This document shows, piece by piece, positions 1 to 8,157 of a stretch of DNA of 50,297 nucleotides. Source of the DNA: SVTX01 sp045658225 (GTDB lineage: Bacteria > Bacillota > Clostridia > Oscillospirales > CAG-272); the NCBI GenBank assembly GCA_045658225.1, contig JAZOUO010000005.1, positions 1 to 50,297 on the forward strand, read 5' to 3'. Each line of letters begins with the position of its first letter. Within the stretch, counting starts at the first letter, position 1. A program made the position numbers and the translations under genes. The notes below the pieces were generated by a model that did not search any database, was not told where the DNA came from, and worked only from the letters and a program-made list of their open reading frames with translations.

Positions 1-2
1 GA

Positions 3-158
3 CATGGCTACGATCCGACTTTCGCAGCAGGCGAGGTTAAGGATCTTAGCGAAGCAAGAGAGGTAGTTGCTAACTCCTTCGAGCTTAAGCACTACGAGCC
101 CACCGCCGACAGAGCCGCTTGGGATGCCGCTTACGAGAAATTCTGTAAGCTTCAGTAA
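3..158 (+). CDS. FGGY-family carbohydrate kinase, C-terminal end (probably rhamnulokinase); 5' truncated by window edge
   Basis: An open frame enters from the left edge and stops with TAA at 156-158, giving 51 C-terminal residues. They include the pattern DLSEAREVVANSFE followed by YEP and a W-x3-AYEKF end. This resembles the last helices of FGGY sugar kinases, and the LSEAR..V..SFE..YEP arrangement is closest to rhamnulokinases as I remember them. Family members phosphorylate a sugar with ATP. The ATP-binding and catalytic parts lie outside the window, so substrate is inferred only. A 49-base gap with no clear terminator separates it from the PRPP synthetase gene. Confidence 0.6.
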   Translation, partial: HGYDPTFAAGEVKDLSEAREVVANSFELKHYEPTADRAAWDAAYEKFCKLQ

Positions 159-207
159 TTTTTGAAAGTAAAAAGATCGATAACAAAATCACTTGGAGGA
201 TATTAAA

Positions 208-1338
208 ATGAAGGACGCACAGTTTGCCGAGCTTAGTGTTATCGGTATGAGAGGTTGCGAGGCTTTTGCCGAGCAGGTTGACAATTACCTTAAGGAATGG
301 AGAAGACACACCAGCGAGGATACCTACCTTGTTGAGGCTGTATGCCCCAGATTCGGTACCGGTGAAGGAAAGGGTCTTATCCACCAATCCATGAGAGGTC
401 AGGATGTTTATATTATTTGTGACGTGTTCAACTACGGGGTTACCTACCGTATGTACGGTCAGACCGTGCCTATGAGCCCCGACGATCACTATGCAGATCT
501 CAAGAGAATTATAGCGGCAATAGCAGGTAAAGCAAGAAGAATTACCGTTATAATGCCTATGCTCTACGAGGGCAGACAGCACAAAAGAAGCACCCGCGAG
601 TCACTCGACTGCGCCATTATGCTTCAGGAGCTTGTGGCTATGGGGGTATCAAACATAATCACGTTTGACGCTCACGACGCAAGAATATCAAACGCTATCC
701 CACTTGCGGGATTTGACAACGTAAGACCCTCTTATCAGATGGTCAAGGCGCTCATCAGAGCCGTTCCCGATATAATTATCGACAAGGATCACCTTATGAT
801 GATATCTCCCGATGAGGGAGCGATGTCCAGATGTATGTACTATTCCTCCGTGCTTGGTCTTGACATCGGTATGTTCTACAAGAGCCATAATTACTCGGTA
901 ATTGTAAACGGAAAGAATCCAATCGAGGCTCACGAATATCTCGGTAAGGACCTCACAGACAAGGACGTTATTATCGTTGACGATATGATCTCGTCAGGCG
1001 ACTCCTTGCTTGACGTTTGCTCACAGCTTAAAGAAAGAGGAGCAAAGAGAATATTCGCTTTTGCGTCCTTCGGTCTCTTTACAGGCGGCTTTGATAAGTT
1101 TGACAAGGCTTACGAGGAAGGACTTATCTCCAAGGTATTCACGACCAACCTCATTTACCGCCGTCCCGGACTTCTTGAGAGACCCTGGCATGTTGACGTA
1201 AATATGTGTAAGTACGTTTCCTACATTATAGATACACTTAACCACGACGCGACCATAAGCGGATTGCTTGACCCTGCAAAGAAGATAACCAATATCGTCG
1301 CAAAGCATAAGCGTCAGATGGAGAAAAAATCAACTTAA
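208..1338 (+). CDS. prs: Ribose-phosphate pyrophosphokinase (PRPP synthetase), long form
   Basis: A 376-residue protein of the PRPP synthetase / phosphoribosyltransferase fold. It makes 5-phosphoribosyl-1-diphosphate from ribose 5-phosphate and ATP, the precursor for purines, pyrimidines, NAD, His and Trp, in the cytosol. The PRPP-binding loop is visible as DVIIVDDMISSGDSLLDV (about residues 251-268). The middle carries FDAHDARISNA, matching the family's DLHA-type segment. It is longer than the usual ~315-residue Prs and belongs to the longer clostridial paralogue group. The ATG at 208 is preferred because GGAGGA (195-200) lies 7 bases upstream; an in-frame TTG at 193 sits inside that ribosome site. 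A strong terminator follows. Confidence 0.9.
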   Translation: MKDAQFAELSVIGMRGCEAFAEQVDNYLKEWRRHTSEDTYLVEAVCPRFGTGEGKGLIHQSMRGQDVYIICDVFNYGVTYRMYGQTVPMSPDDHYADLKRIIAAIAGKARRITVIMPMLYEGRQHKRSTRESLDCAIMLQELVAMGVSNIITFDAHDARISNAIPLAGFDNVRPSYQMVKALIRAVPDIIIDKDHLMMISPDEGAMSRCMYYSSVLGLDIGMFYKSHNYSVIVNGKNPIEAHEYLGKDLTDKDVIIVDDMISSGDSLLDVCSQLKERGAKRIFAFASFGLFTGGFDKFDKAYEEGLISKVFTTNLIYRRPGLLERPWHVDVNMCKYVSYIIDTLNHDATISGLLDPAKKITNIVAKHKRQMEKKST

Positions 1339-1357
1339 TAATTTGTTTTATAAAAAT

Positions 1358-1388
1358 ATAACCGCCAAGTTGGCGGTTATATTTTTTG
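1358..1388 (+). terminator. Rho-independent terminator after prs
   Basis: The arms ATAACCGCC and GGCGGTTAT pair around a five-base loop and are followed by ATTTTTTG. It lies 20 bases after the prs stop. Confidence 0.9.
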
Positions 1389-1466
1389 ACATTCATATGT
1401 AGTTAATAAATATGTGATAGTATAAAGTGTTAAAATATATGTAAATTCAAAAAAAGGATAGTAATA

Positions 1467-2642
1467 ATGAGCAGACAGGAAAAAATCTGCGCGGCAAAAA
1501 AGACCTCTATCGGCGGTCAGGCGCTTATGGAGGGCATCATGATGCGCGGTCCAAAGGTGACGGCTATGGCTGTGCGAAACACCAAAGGCGAAATAATAGT
1601 TGAAAAAGAGCCAACGCAGTCGGCAGATGCGCCGAAAATATTTAAGCTTCCTATTTTCAGAGGACTTTATAACTATATCTACTCTATGAAAACAGGTTCA
1701 AAGTACCTTATGCGCTCGGCAGAGCTCTCGGGTCTTGAGGAGCTTGAGGAGGAGATGGAAAAAGAAAAGGCGGCAAAAAAAGCCGCTAAAAAGGCAGAAA
1801 AGGCAGCTAAACGCGGAGAACCCGTTGAACCGACGGAAACACCTGTGACAGAGCAGAAATCAACCGTCGGAGAAAACATCGAAGCTCCCGAAACAAAGAC
1901 GGTGGATTCTAACGAGCCTACCGTCGAGAGCAACGACAAAAAACAGAAAAAATCAAACTCGTCTGGCCTTACAAGTATCGTAATGGTAGTGGGCGTCATT
2001 TTGGGAATTGTTCTTGCAATAGGTCTTTTTATCGCACTTCCTGCGTATATATATGAGCTTATAAAGCTTATTCCCGCAATAGGAAATGAGGACAACATAT
2101 TCCTTGCGTCATTCTATAAATCTCTTTTTGAGGGTGTTATCAGAGTAGTTCTTCTCGTTGGATATATGGCGGCTATTGCGCTTATGAAGGACATTCGCCG
2201 CACATTTATGTACCACGGTGCTGAGCATAAGACAATATTCTGCTATGAGGCAGGTCTTGAACTTACAGTCGAAAACGTAAGAAAGCAGAAAAAGCACCAC
2301 CCGAGATGCGGAACGTCGTTCCTTATTCTTATGGTGCTTGTCAGCATATTCGTCTCTTTCTTTATAGACCCCGTATATGCTCTTATAACAAACTCTGCTG
2401 AAATGCCAACAATTATGCGAGTTGGACTTAAGCTTCTTCTCATCCCGCTTATCGTAGGCATTGGCTATGAGCTTCTCAAAATCGCAGGCAGACATGACAA
2501 TATACTGACGAGAATAATCTCTGCTCCCGGCATGTGGCTCCAGCGTATAACAGTTTATGAGCCTACTGACGACATGATAGAGTGTGCTATCGCCGCTATG
2601 AACGAGGTAATTCCCGAAAACAGCGACGAGGATAATTGGTGA
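1467..2642 (+). CDS. DUF1385 (YqhQ-like) multi-pass membrane protein with a charged insert
   Basis: A 391-residue protein with the DUF1385 signatures GGQALMEGIMMRGP near the N-terminus, YHGAEHKTIFCYE (about 249-261) and HPRCGTSFL (about 278-286). Hydrophobic segments sit at about 170-195, 215-235, 284-305 and 318-340, so it is an integral membrane protein. The conserved His/Glu/Cys residues are family hallmarks, but the biochemical role is unknown. About 75 residues (roughly 95-168) of Lys/Ala/Glu-rich then Pro/Thr/Glu-rich low-complexity sequence precede the first membrane segment; this makes it longer than the ~320-residue B. subtilis YqhQ. The start has only a weak AAGGAT ribosome site. 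The stop is 4 bases before the YwlG-like gene, so the two are probably co-transcribed. Confidence 0.85.
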   Translation: MSRQEKICAAKKTSIGGQALMEGIMMRGPKVTAMAVRNTKGEIIVEKEPTQSADAPKIFKLPIFRGLYNYIYSMKTGSKYLMRSAELSGLEELEEEMEKEKAAKKAAKKAEKAAKRGEPVEPTETPVTEQKSTVGENIEAPETKTVDSNEPTVESNDKKQKKSNSSGLTSIVMVVGVILGIVLAIGLFIALPAYIYELIKLIPAIGNEDNIFLASFYKSLFEGVIRVVLLVGYMAAIALMKDIRRTFMYHGAEHKTIFCYEAGLELTVENVRKQKKHHPRCGTSFLILMVLVSIFVSFFIDPVYALITNSAEMPTIMRVGLKLLLIPLIVGIGYELLKIAGRHDNILTRIISAPGMWLQRITVYEPTDDMIECAIAAMNEVIPENSDEDNW

Positions 2643-2646
2643 TATT

Positions 2647-3231
2647 ATGACAGAAATTTATTTGAACACAGATACCGCCGTAAGCGACCAGCTTTACAAA
2701 ACTATCTCCAAGGAGGCAAAAGTTGCAGTGACAGAGCTTCTTGAGGTGGCGTGTCTTAAAGCAGGAGATATATTCGTAGTCGGTTGCTCCTCCTCCGAAA
2801 TACTCGGATCTACAATCGGCAAGGGCTCAAGCTTTGAAGCGGCTAAAGCGGTTTTCGAGGCAATATACCCTATATTAAACGGAAAGGGCATCTATCTTGC
2901 CGCGCAGTGCTGTGAGCATCTGAACAGGGCAATTGTAATTGATCGCGAGGTGGCAGAGAAGTATGGATACGAGCCTGTAAGCGTTATTCCTCAGCCCAAG
3001 GCAGGTGGCTCGTTTGCAACAGTCACTTATCAAAGTCTTAAAACTCCCGTTGTTGTTGAGCAAATAAAGGCTCACGCGGGAATAGATATTGGAGGTACTC
3101 TTATAGGTATGCACCTTAAGGCAGTTGCAGTTCCCGTAAGAGTTTCAATATCAAAAATCGGCAAAGCAAACATTATATGCGCTCGCACGCGTCCAAAATA
3201 TATCGGTGGCGAGAGAGCTTGCTACAAATAA
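2647..3231 (+). CDS. UPF0340 / TIGR01440 family protein (YwlG-like)
   Basis: A 194-residue soluble protein of the YwlG/DUF436 family. Recognisable blocks are VGCSSSEILGSTIGKGSS (about 47-64), AAQCCEHLNRA (about 88-98) and a Gly-rich HAGIDIGGTLIGMHL near the C-terminus. Full length matches the family (~180 residues). Function is not established; the family is widespread in Firmicutes. It begins 4 bases after the DUF1385 gene and ends in a bidirectional terminator, so the two genes form a small operon. Confidence 0.88.
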   Translation: MTEIYLNTDTAVSDQLYKTISKEAKVAVTELLEVACLKAGDIFVVGCSSSEILGSTIGKGSSFEAAKAVFEAIYPILNGKGIYLAAQCCEHLNRAIVIDREVAEKYGYEPVSVIPQPKAGGSFATVTYQSLKTPVVVEQIKAHAGIDIGGTLIGMHLKAVAVPVRVSISKIGKANIICARTRPKYIGGERACYK

Positions 3232-3233
3232 AC

Positions 3234-3267
3234 AAAAAAGTTGCAACCCTGCGGTTGCAACTTTTTT
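3234..3267. terminator. Bidirectional terminator between ywlG-like gene and the 83-aa gene
   Basis: Fifteen-base perfect arms (AAAAAAGTTGCAACC / GGTTGCAACTTTTTT) surround a CTGC loop. A/T tracts on both sides give U-runs in either direction, serving the + gene ending at 3231 and the - gene ending at 3269. Confidence 0.92.
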
Positions 3268-3268
3268 A

Positions 3269-3520
3269 TTATTCACCCTCGTGGAAAACTATGGTGTCAA
3301 CCTCTCCGTCTCCGTCGGTATCTATCATTGTCGCTTCTGCCTCTCCGTCGCCATCAAGATCGACCTCGGCAAGAATTTTTCTGGCTCTACGCTTCTGAAT
3401 ATACTTAACCGCAACCACAATTGCAGCGGCGGCGCAAAGAATAGCTATGATTATTAAAACTACCTTTACGACCGTATTGTTCTTGTTTTCCTCAACTACG
3501 AGAACATCAGGTTTTTTCAT
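3269..3520 (-). CDS. Small single-pass membrane protein with EF-hand-like Asp/Gly loops
   Basis: An 83-residue protein with a short polar N-terminus, one hydrophobic helix (about 18-41), a basic QKRRARK stop-transfer segment, and a C-terminal domain with two DxDGDGE repeats (DLDGDGEAE and DTDGDGEVD). Such loops resemble the calcium-binding turns of EF-hand and dockerin modules. By the positive-inside rule the basic segment would face the cytoplasm, leaving the orientation of the repeats uncertain. A perfect AAGGAGGTG site precedes the ATG. It has its own extended -10 promoter. I do not recognise a named family; calcium binding is inference. Confidence 0.75.
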   Translation of the reverse strand: MKKPDVLVVEENKNNTVVKVVLIIIAILCAAAAIVVAVKYIQKRRARKILAEVDLDGDGEAEATMIDTDGDGEVDTIVFHEGE

Positions 3521-3558
3521 AAAAACACCTCCTTGAATAAATTAAGTACTGCACTTTA

Positions 3559-3567
3559 ATTATAGCA
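3559..3567 (-). promoter_or_regulatory. Extended -10 promoter for the 83-aa gene
   Basis: On the - strand the sequence reads TGCTATAAT, a full extended -10 element. The -35 position (ACAAAG at 17 bases) is poor, as expected for this class. It lies about 40 bases upstream of the start codon at 3520. Confidence 0.6.
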
Positions 3568-3596
3568 TTGACAACTTATAACTTTGTTAATACTAT
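3568..3596 (+). promoter_or_regulatory. Sigma-A-like promoter reading toward the miniprotein and parC-like 3' end (antisense)
   Basis: TTGACA (3568-3573), a 17-base spacer and TACTAT (3591-3596) form a good consensus promoter on the + strand. It stands back-to-back with the extended -10 promoter of the 83-aa gene. No + strand gene follows, so any transcript would be antisense to the 35-residue gene and the topoisomerase 3' end. Confidence 0.45.
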
Positions 3597-3619
3597 GTAA
3601 ACAATCCTATTGCAAAATT

Positions 3620-3727
3620 TTAGTGTTGCAAAAGGAACAAAATTGCCATAGAAAATGTCGACACAAGCATAAATGCTGTGAGTGCTATAGCCAAAACACG
3701 TATCCAAAACTTTCTCTTGTTGTTCAT
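3620..3727 (-). CDS. 35-residue single-pass membrane miniprotein (Prli42-like arrangement)
   Basis: A short gene supported by a near-perfect AGGAGGTAAAGATT ribosome site directly before its ATG (start at 3727). The protein begins MNNKRKFWIRVL, with a strongly basic N-terminus, followed by one hydrophobic helix containing a small-residue FMLVSTFSM core, and ends LLQH. It lies 21 bases after the topoisomerase stop and is probably co-transcribed. The size, basic start and ML-S-T-type helix recall Prli42/DUF4044 stressosome-associated miniproteins; that link is a guess from overall pattern. No stressosome genes are in this window. Confidence 0.65.
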   Translation of the reverse strand: MNNKRKFWIRVLAIALTAFMLVSTFSMAILFLLQH

Positions 3728-3748
3728 AATCTTTACCTCCTGATAAAA

Positions 3749-5989
3749 TTAAACATCTATACTTAACTGTTGCTTTAATATATCTTTTTCGGAAAGCAAA
3801 ACACCCGTCGCGGGAAGCTTAAGCTTTCTATATCCCTTTGTGTTTTCAAACACGCTCTCAAAGTCAGACAAAGCGCGCTTTACCGTGACACCCGACTTGA
3901 AGGACATAAGCTGAACTCCACCCGAGGTCTTGGTCGCCTTTTGGGGAATGAGCGAGGTCTTGATGATTATCGCTCTGTCGTTTGAGGAGATCAGCATTAT
4001 CTCAAACGGCTTTTTCTCGACTTCCGCAAACACCTCAACAAGCGGGGAAGCATTTGAGCATACGCTCTTGAGCTTTCTTCTCGTTGCAGTGGTCTCATAA
4101 GCCTTTTGGGGAACTCTTACACCCTTACCGTTTTCAAATATATAGACGAAGTTTTCGCCCTCGTTGAACTGATTTTGAATATTCATAAACACGGGGCGCT
4201 CGCTCGGTTCCATATTGAGCTTTGCTGCGACGAACTCACCCATAGCCGACGCCTTGGTGTTTTCAAAATCACAAACACGCGCGCGGTACATCTGACAGTG
4301 GTCGGTAATGAATATGACCTCGTCCTTGTTTTCCGCGTCGAATATCTGACGCAGGCTGTCTCCGTCCTTAAATCTCTGCTCGTCGTTTCCTTGGAGCGAC
4401 TTGAAGGTTATCTTCTTAAAGTATCCCTCGCGAGAGAGGACAAGACGGCAGGGATAGTTTTCGATCTGCTCCTCCTCAACGTAGGTGTCTATTTGGTCGG
4501 AGTAGATTATCTGTGTTTTTCTGGGCTGACCGTACTTTTTCTTTATATTTGTAAGCTGAGCTCCAATAACCGCCTTGAGCTTAAGCTCGTCGGCAAGTAT
4601 TGCCTCAATGTCAGCCATCTGCTGTTCAAGATCCTTGACCTCGGATATTCTGTTGAGAATATACTCGCGGTTAAGATTACGAAGCTTTATGTCCGCAATA
4701 AAGTTAGCTTGTATCTCGTCGATATGGAAGGCTTTTTCGAGGTTGGGAACAACATCCTCTTCCTTCTCGGTCTTACGAATTATCTTTATCGCAAGATCTA
4801 TATCAAGAAGTATCTTTGCAAGCGCCATAAGCAGATGGTGCTTGTCCCTCTTCTTTTGAAGATCAAAGTTAAGCTCGCGACGCACGCATGCCATTCGGAA
4901 TACTATCCACTCGGTAAGTATTTCAGCAACACCCATCTGTCTTGGCTCTGCATCGATAATGATATTAAAATTGCACTTGAAGCTGCTTTCAAGAGGTGTC
5001 ATCTTGAACAGCTTTTTCATAAGCTTATCGGGGTCCGTACCTTTACGCAGGTCAATAGTAAGCTTAAAGCCGTCCTTATCTATCTCGTCTCTGAAATCCA
5101 CGACCTCCTTGAGCTTACCCTCCTTGATAAGCGCGGTTATCTTGTTCTGTATCTGCTCAACCGTTGTGGAGTAGGGGATCTGTATTATATCAATGCAATT
5201 TTCATTTTCGTCGTATGTGTATCTTGCGCGGAGCTTAAACGAGCCGTCACCCGTCTCGTAGATATTCTTCATCTGGTCGGGGTCGTAAATTATCTGTCCA
5301 CCGCCTGGAAAATCGGGAGCTTTGATTATCTCCATAAGCTTTTCGGTCGATATGTTGGGCTTTTTGAGAATAGCTATCGTACCGTCGCATATTTCAGCAA
5401 GGTTAAACGAGCATATATCCGATGCCATACCTACCGCGATACCGCTGTTGGGGTTGACGAGAATATTAGGGAACGTAGTCGGCAGAAGCACAGGCTCCTT
5501 CATTGTGCCATCGTAGTTATCCATCATATCCACGGCGTTTTTGTCTATACCGCTGAATATCTCGTTGCAGAACGTGTCAAGCTTTGCCTCGGTATAACGG
5601 GGAGCCGCGCACGCCATATTGGACGAATACTGCTTACCGAAATTACCCTTGGAGTCGACGAACGGATGCAGAAGCGTCTCGTTGGACTTTGTAAGTCTCA
5701 CCATCGTATCGTAAATGGACTGGTCACCGTGAGGATGGAGCTTCATCGTCGCGCCGACGATATTTGCGCTCTTTGTTCTCGGTCCACTGAGAAGTCCCAT
5801 TTTATACATAGTATAAAGGAGCTTACGGTGGGCGGGCTTAAAGCCGTCAATCTCGGGGATCGCTCGGGAAACTATAACGCTCATAGTGTATGGCATATAG
5901 TTTTTCTCAATAGTCTCAGTTATAGGCTGATATATCACCGGGGCAAAGACTATCGGCTTTTTTTCTTCCTTTTTCTTTTTCTTTGCCAT
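3749..5989 (-). CDS. Type IIA DNA topoisomerase subunit A, ParC-like
   Basis: A 746-residue breakage-reunion subunit that cuts and rejoins DNA during supercoil removal or decatenation. The N-terminal domain shows YMPYTMSVIVSRAIPEIDG, the DNA-gate motif HPHGDQSIYDTM (about 85-96) and the catalytic tyrosine in APRYTEAKL (Tyr132). A long coiled-coil region follows, then a short, blade-like C-terminal domain. No GyrA-box (QRRGGKG-like) is evident and the protein is shorter than GyrA, so I favour a topoisomerase IV / ParC-like subunit. A Lys-rich start (MAKKKKKEEKK) is present. It is the last large gene of the run beginning at coaE; no B subunit is adjacent on either side, which is unusual for this family. 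Confidence 0.88.
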   Translation of the reverse strand: MAKKKKKEEKKPIVFAPVIYQPITETIEKNYMPYTMSVIVSRAIPEIDGFKPAHRKLLYTMYKMGLLSGPRTKSANIVGATMKLHPHGDQSIYDTMVRLTKSNETLLHPFVDSKGNFGKQYSSNMACAAPRYTEAKLDTFCNEIFSGIDKNAVDMMDNYDGTMKEPVLLPTTFPNILVNPNSGIAVGMASDICSFNLAEICDGTIAILKKPNISTEKLMEIIKAPDFPGGGQIIYDPDQMKNIYETGDGSFKLRARYTYDENENCIDIIQIPYSTTVEQIQNKITALIKEGKLKEVVDFRDEIDKDGFKLTIDLRKGTDPDKLMKKLFKMTPLESSFKCNFNIIIDAEPRQMGVAEILTEWIVFRMACVRRELNFDLQKKRDKHHLLMALAKILLDIDLAIKIIRKTEKEEDVVPNLEKAFHIDEIQANFIADIKLRNLNREYILNRISEVKDLEQQMADIEAILADELKLKAVIGAQLTNIKKKYGQPRKTQIIYSDQIDTYVEEEQIENYPCRLVLSREGYFKKITFKSLQGNDEQRFKDGDSLRQIFDAENKDEVIFITDHCQMYRARVCDFENTKASAMGEFVAAKLNMEPSERPVFMNIQNQFNEGENFVYIFENGKGVRVPQKAYETTATRRKLKSVCSNASPLVEVFAEVEKKPFEIMLISSNDRAIIIKTSLIPQKATKTSGGVQLMSFKSGVTVKRALSDFESVFENTKGYRKLKLPATGVLLSEKDILKQQLSIDV

Positions 5990-6028
5990 ATTTTAGTATG
6001 ACCTTACCTTTTCTTTATTTATCAAGTG

Positions 6029-7069
6029 TTATTTTATCTCTTTTACCGTATGCGCCGCGGCACGTATCATTCTGTTATACAGAGCCATACCCAAGCCGTC
6101 CTTTTGAGGCTTGTGCGCATATATTATATCGGGAGAGAGCTTGTCCGCATCCCGCAGAGCGGAGAAGAGTTTTTTTGCGTGAGAGGCGACGTCGTCCTTT
6201 TTTCCTATCGGCAATATCATATCACTCTCAAGATACGATATCTCCTCGTCGTAGCAAAGTACAACGCTTCTTTTATGCTTCTGCTCGTCCTGCAAAAATT
6301 TCAGCACCTTATCATCATCTCCGCAAAGCAACACAAGGGAAGCTGACGGGGCATAGTGCTTGTACTTCATTCCGGGAGACAAGGGTCGCTCGTTCTCGGA
6401 CAAAACACCCTCAATAGCGGGTGATATATTGACCTTTTCGCACACACAGCAGAGCGCGTCGTACGTAATTCCGCCGGGGCGGAGAAGTGTCAAGCTTTCG
6501 TCCGCGTTTATCATAACGATAGTTGACTCAAGACCTATCTCGCACTCACCACCGTCAATTATCATATCCACCTTGCCGTCAAGGTCGGCGGCTACGTGCT
6601 CGGCGCGTGTAGGTGAGGGCTTACCCGACGTGTTAGCCGACGGCGCGGCTATTGGTACTCCCGCGGCGGAAATTATTGCCCTCGCCGTAGGATGCGACGG
6701 ACATCTGACTGCCACTGTGTCAAGTCCTCCCGTGACCTCACTCGGCACGGTGTCCTTTTTAGGAAGCACCACGGTAAGAGGCCCGGGCATAAACGCCTTT
6801 GCCAATTTATAATACGTTGGATTTGTATATGCGTATGCTTCGGCTTGCTCGGGAGAGGATATATGAATTATCAAGGGATTGTCCGACGGACGTCCCTTTG
6901 CCTCGTATATTTTTCTCGCAGAGTCCTTGCTCGTTCCGTCGCCACCAAGTCCATAAACCGTTTCGGTGGGAATAACGACAAGTCCGCCGTTCTTTATTAT
7001 GTTCGCCGCGAGGGCAATGTCAGCTGCCTGCTCGGACAAATTATTTACTTTTATAAGCTCTGTCCTCAA
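6029..7069 (-). CDS. L-threonylcarbamoyladenylate synthase, two-domain Sua5 type
   Basis: This enzyme makes threonylcarbamoyl-AMP from threonine, bicarbonate and ATP for the universal t6A37 tRNA modification. The YrdC fold is shown by GGLVVIPTETVYGLG near the N-terminus, the KGRPSDNPL substrate loop and the SANTSGKPSPT block. The C-terminal Sua5 domain follows the LSPGMKYKHYAP linker. I chose a TTG start at 7069 because GGAGGTG lies 6 bases upstream and gives the family-typical MRTELIKV start. An ATG at 7084, with a weaker AGGA site, would add five residues. The prfA stop lies immediately upstream, so translation is probably coupled. Confidence 0.9.
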   Translation of the reverse strand: MRTELIKVNNLSEQAADIALAANIIKNGGLVVIPTETVYGLGGDGTSKDSARKIYEAKGRPSDNPLIIHISSPEQAEAYAYTNPTYYKLAKAFMPGPLTVVLPKKDTVPSEVTGGLDTVAVRCPSHPTARAIISAAGVPIAAPSANTSGKPSPTRAEHVAADLDGKVDMIIDGGECEIGLESTIVMINADESLTLLRPGGITYDALCCVCEKVNISPAIEGVLSENERPLSPGMKYKHYAPSASLVLLCGDDDKVLKFLQDEQKHKRSVVLCYDEEISYLESDMILPIGKKDDVASHAKKLFSALRDADKLSPDIIYAHKPQKDGLGMALYNRMIRAAAHTVKEIK

Positions 7070-7085
7070 AGCAAGCACCTCCATT

Positions 7086-8156
7086 TTATTCCTGCGCGCT
7101 TATTTTTGCCGCAGTATCTGCAGATATCAACGCATCTATCATAGGACCTATATTACCGTTCACAAAGCTATCAAGAGAGTAGAGCGTCAGCCCTATTCTA
7201 TGGTCTGTGACTCTGCTTTGCGGATAGATGTAGGTTCTTATTTTTTCGCTACTGTCGCCCGTGCCGACTTGGTTTTTTCTGTTTGACGCAATCTGCTCGG
7301 ATTGCTCGGTCTGCTTTATATCGTAAAGCTTTGCCTTGAGCATCTTAAGCGCCTTATCCTTGTTTTTGAACTGTGAACGCTCCTGCTGACATTCAATAAC
7401 TATACCGGTGGGCTTGTGTGTGAGTCGTACAGCGGATTCGCTCTTATTGATATGCTGACCGCCCGCGCCGCTGGATTTACAGGACTCGTATATCAGGTCG
7501 GATTCCTTTATCTCAATCTCAACGTCCTCAACCTCAGGAAGCACCGCAACGGTCGCCGTGGATGTCTGTATGCGTCCCTGAGACTCTGTCTCTGGAACTC
7601 GCTGAACTCTGTGAACACCCGACTCAAATTTGAATTTTGAATACGCGCAGTCACCCTCAACGCCAAACACAATTTCTTTATATCCGCCAAGCTCGGTCAT
7701 ATTCGCGCTTATAACTGACGTCTTAAAGCCAACAGTTGCGGCATACATAGTATACATACGGTAAAGCACCGCTGCAAAAAGTGCCGCCTCTTCGCCGCCC
7801 GCGCCCGCACGTATCTCGACCATAATATTTTTATCGTCGTTGGGGTCGCGGGGAATAAGGAGGATTGTAAGTTCACTCTTGAGCACTTCAAGCTTTTGCT
7901 TGTTAGTTTTTATCTCCTCCGCGGCAAGCTCGCGCATATCTGTGTCGTCCGACTCAGACAGAATTTCCTCCGCCTCGGCTATGGACTCCTCACAGGATAT
8001 ATACTCGCGATATTTCTCGACTATTGGGGTAAGGGAATTGTATTCCTTTATTGTTTTGGCGTAGAGCTTGGCGTCCGTAATAAGCGTGTTATTATTAGAC
8101 AACTCAAACTCAATCGCCTTGTATTTTTCTTCTGTCTGTCGAAGCTTATCAAACAT
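7086..8156 (-). CDS. prfA: Peptide chain release factor 1
   Basis: A 356-residue class I release factor that recognises UAA/UAG and triggers peptide release. The catalytic GGQ is in SGAGGQHINKSESAV (about residue 230). The codon-reading PxT element appears as PET in RVPETESQGRIQTS, where many RF1 proteins have PAT or PVT. The ATG at 8156 gives the standard MFDKLRQTEEKY start and falls one base after the TAA of the aminopeptidase gene. An upstream in-frame TTG (8177) would run into that gene and is not needed. The clostridial prmC partner is not adjacent. Confidence 0.93.
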   Translation of the reverse strand: MFDKLRQTEEKYKAIEFELSNNNTLITDAKLYAKTIKEYNSLTPIVEKYREYISCEESIAEAEEILSESDDTDMRELAAEEIKTNKQKLEVLKSELTILLIPRDPNDDKNIMVEIRAGAGGEEAALFAAVLYRMYTMYAATVGFKTSVISANMTELGGYKEIVFGVEGDCAYSKFKFESGVHRVQRVPETESQGRIQTSTATVAVLPEVEDVEIEIKESDLIYESCKSSGAGGQHINKSESAVRLTHKPTGIVIECQQERSQFKNKDKALKMLKAKLYDIKQTEQSEQIASNRKNQVGTGDSSEKIRTYIYPQSRVTDHRIGLTLYSLDSFVNGNIGPMIDALISADTAAKISAQE

Positions 8157-8157
8157 A

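Noticed and set aside
1386..1414. TTGACA overlapping the U tract after prs as a promoter for the DUF1385 gene
   Set aside because: No good -10 was found at 16-18 bases, so I did not list it, though some promoter must lie here given the terminator.
3584..3766. A 60-codon + strand frame over the miniprotein
   Set aside because: No ribosome site, begins before the promoter start site and overlaps a better-supported - strand small gene.
4106..6001. A 631-codon open frame on the + strand
   Set aside because: It lies opposite the topoisomerase gene, shows no domain, and is rich in Leu/Val/Tyr as expected of a shadow frame.
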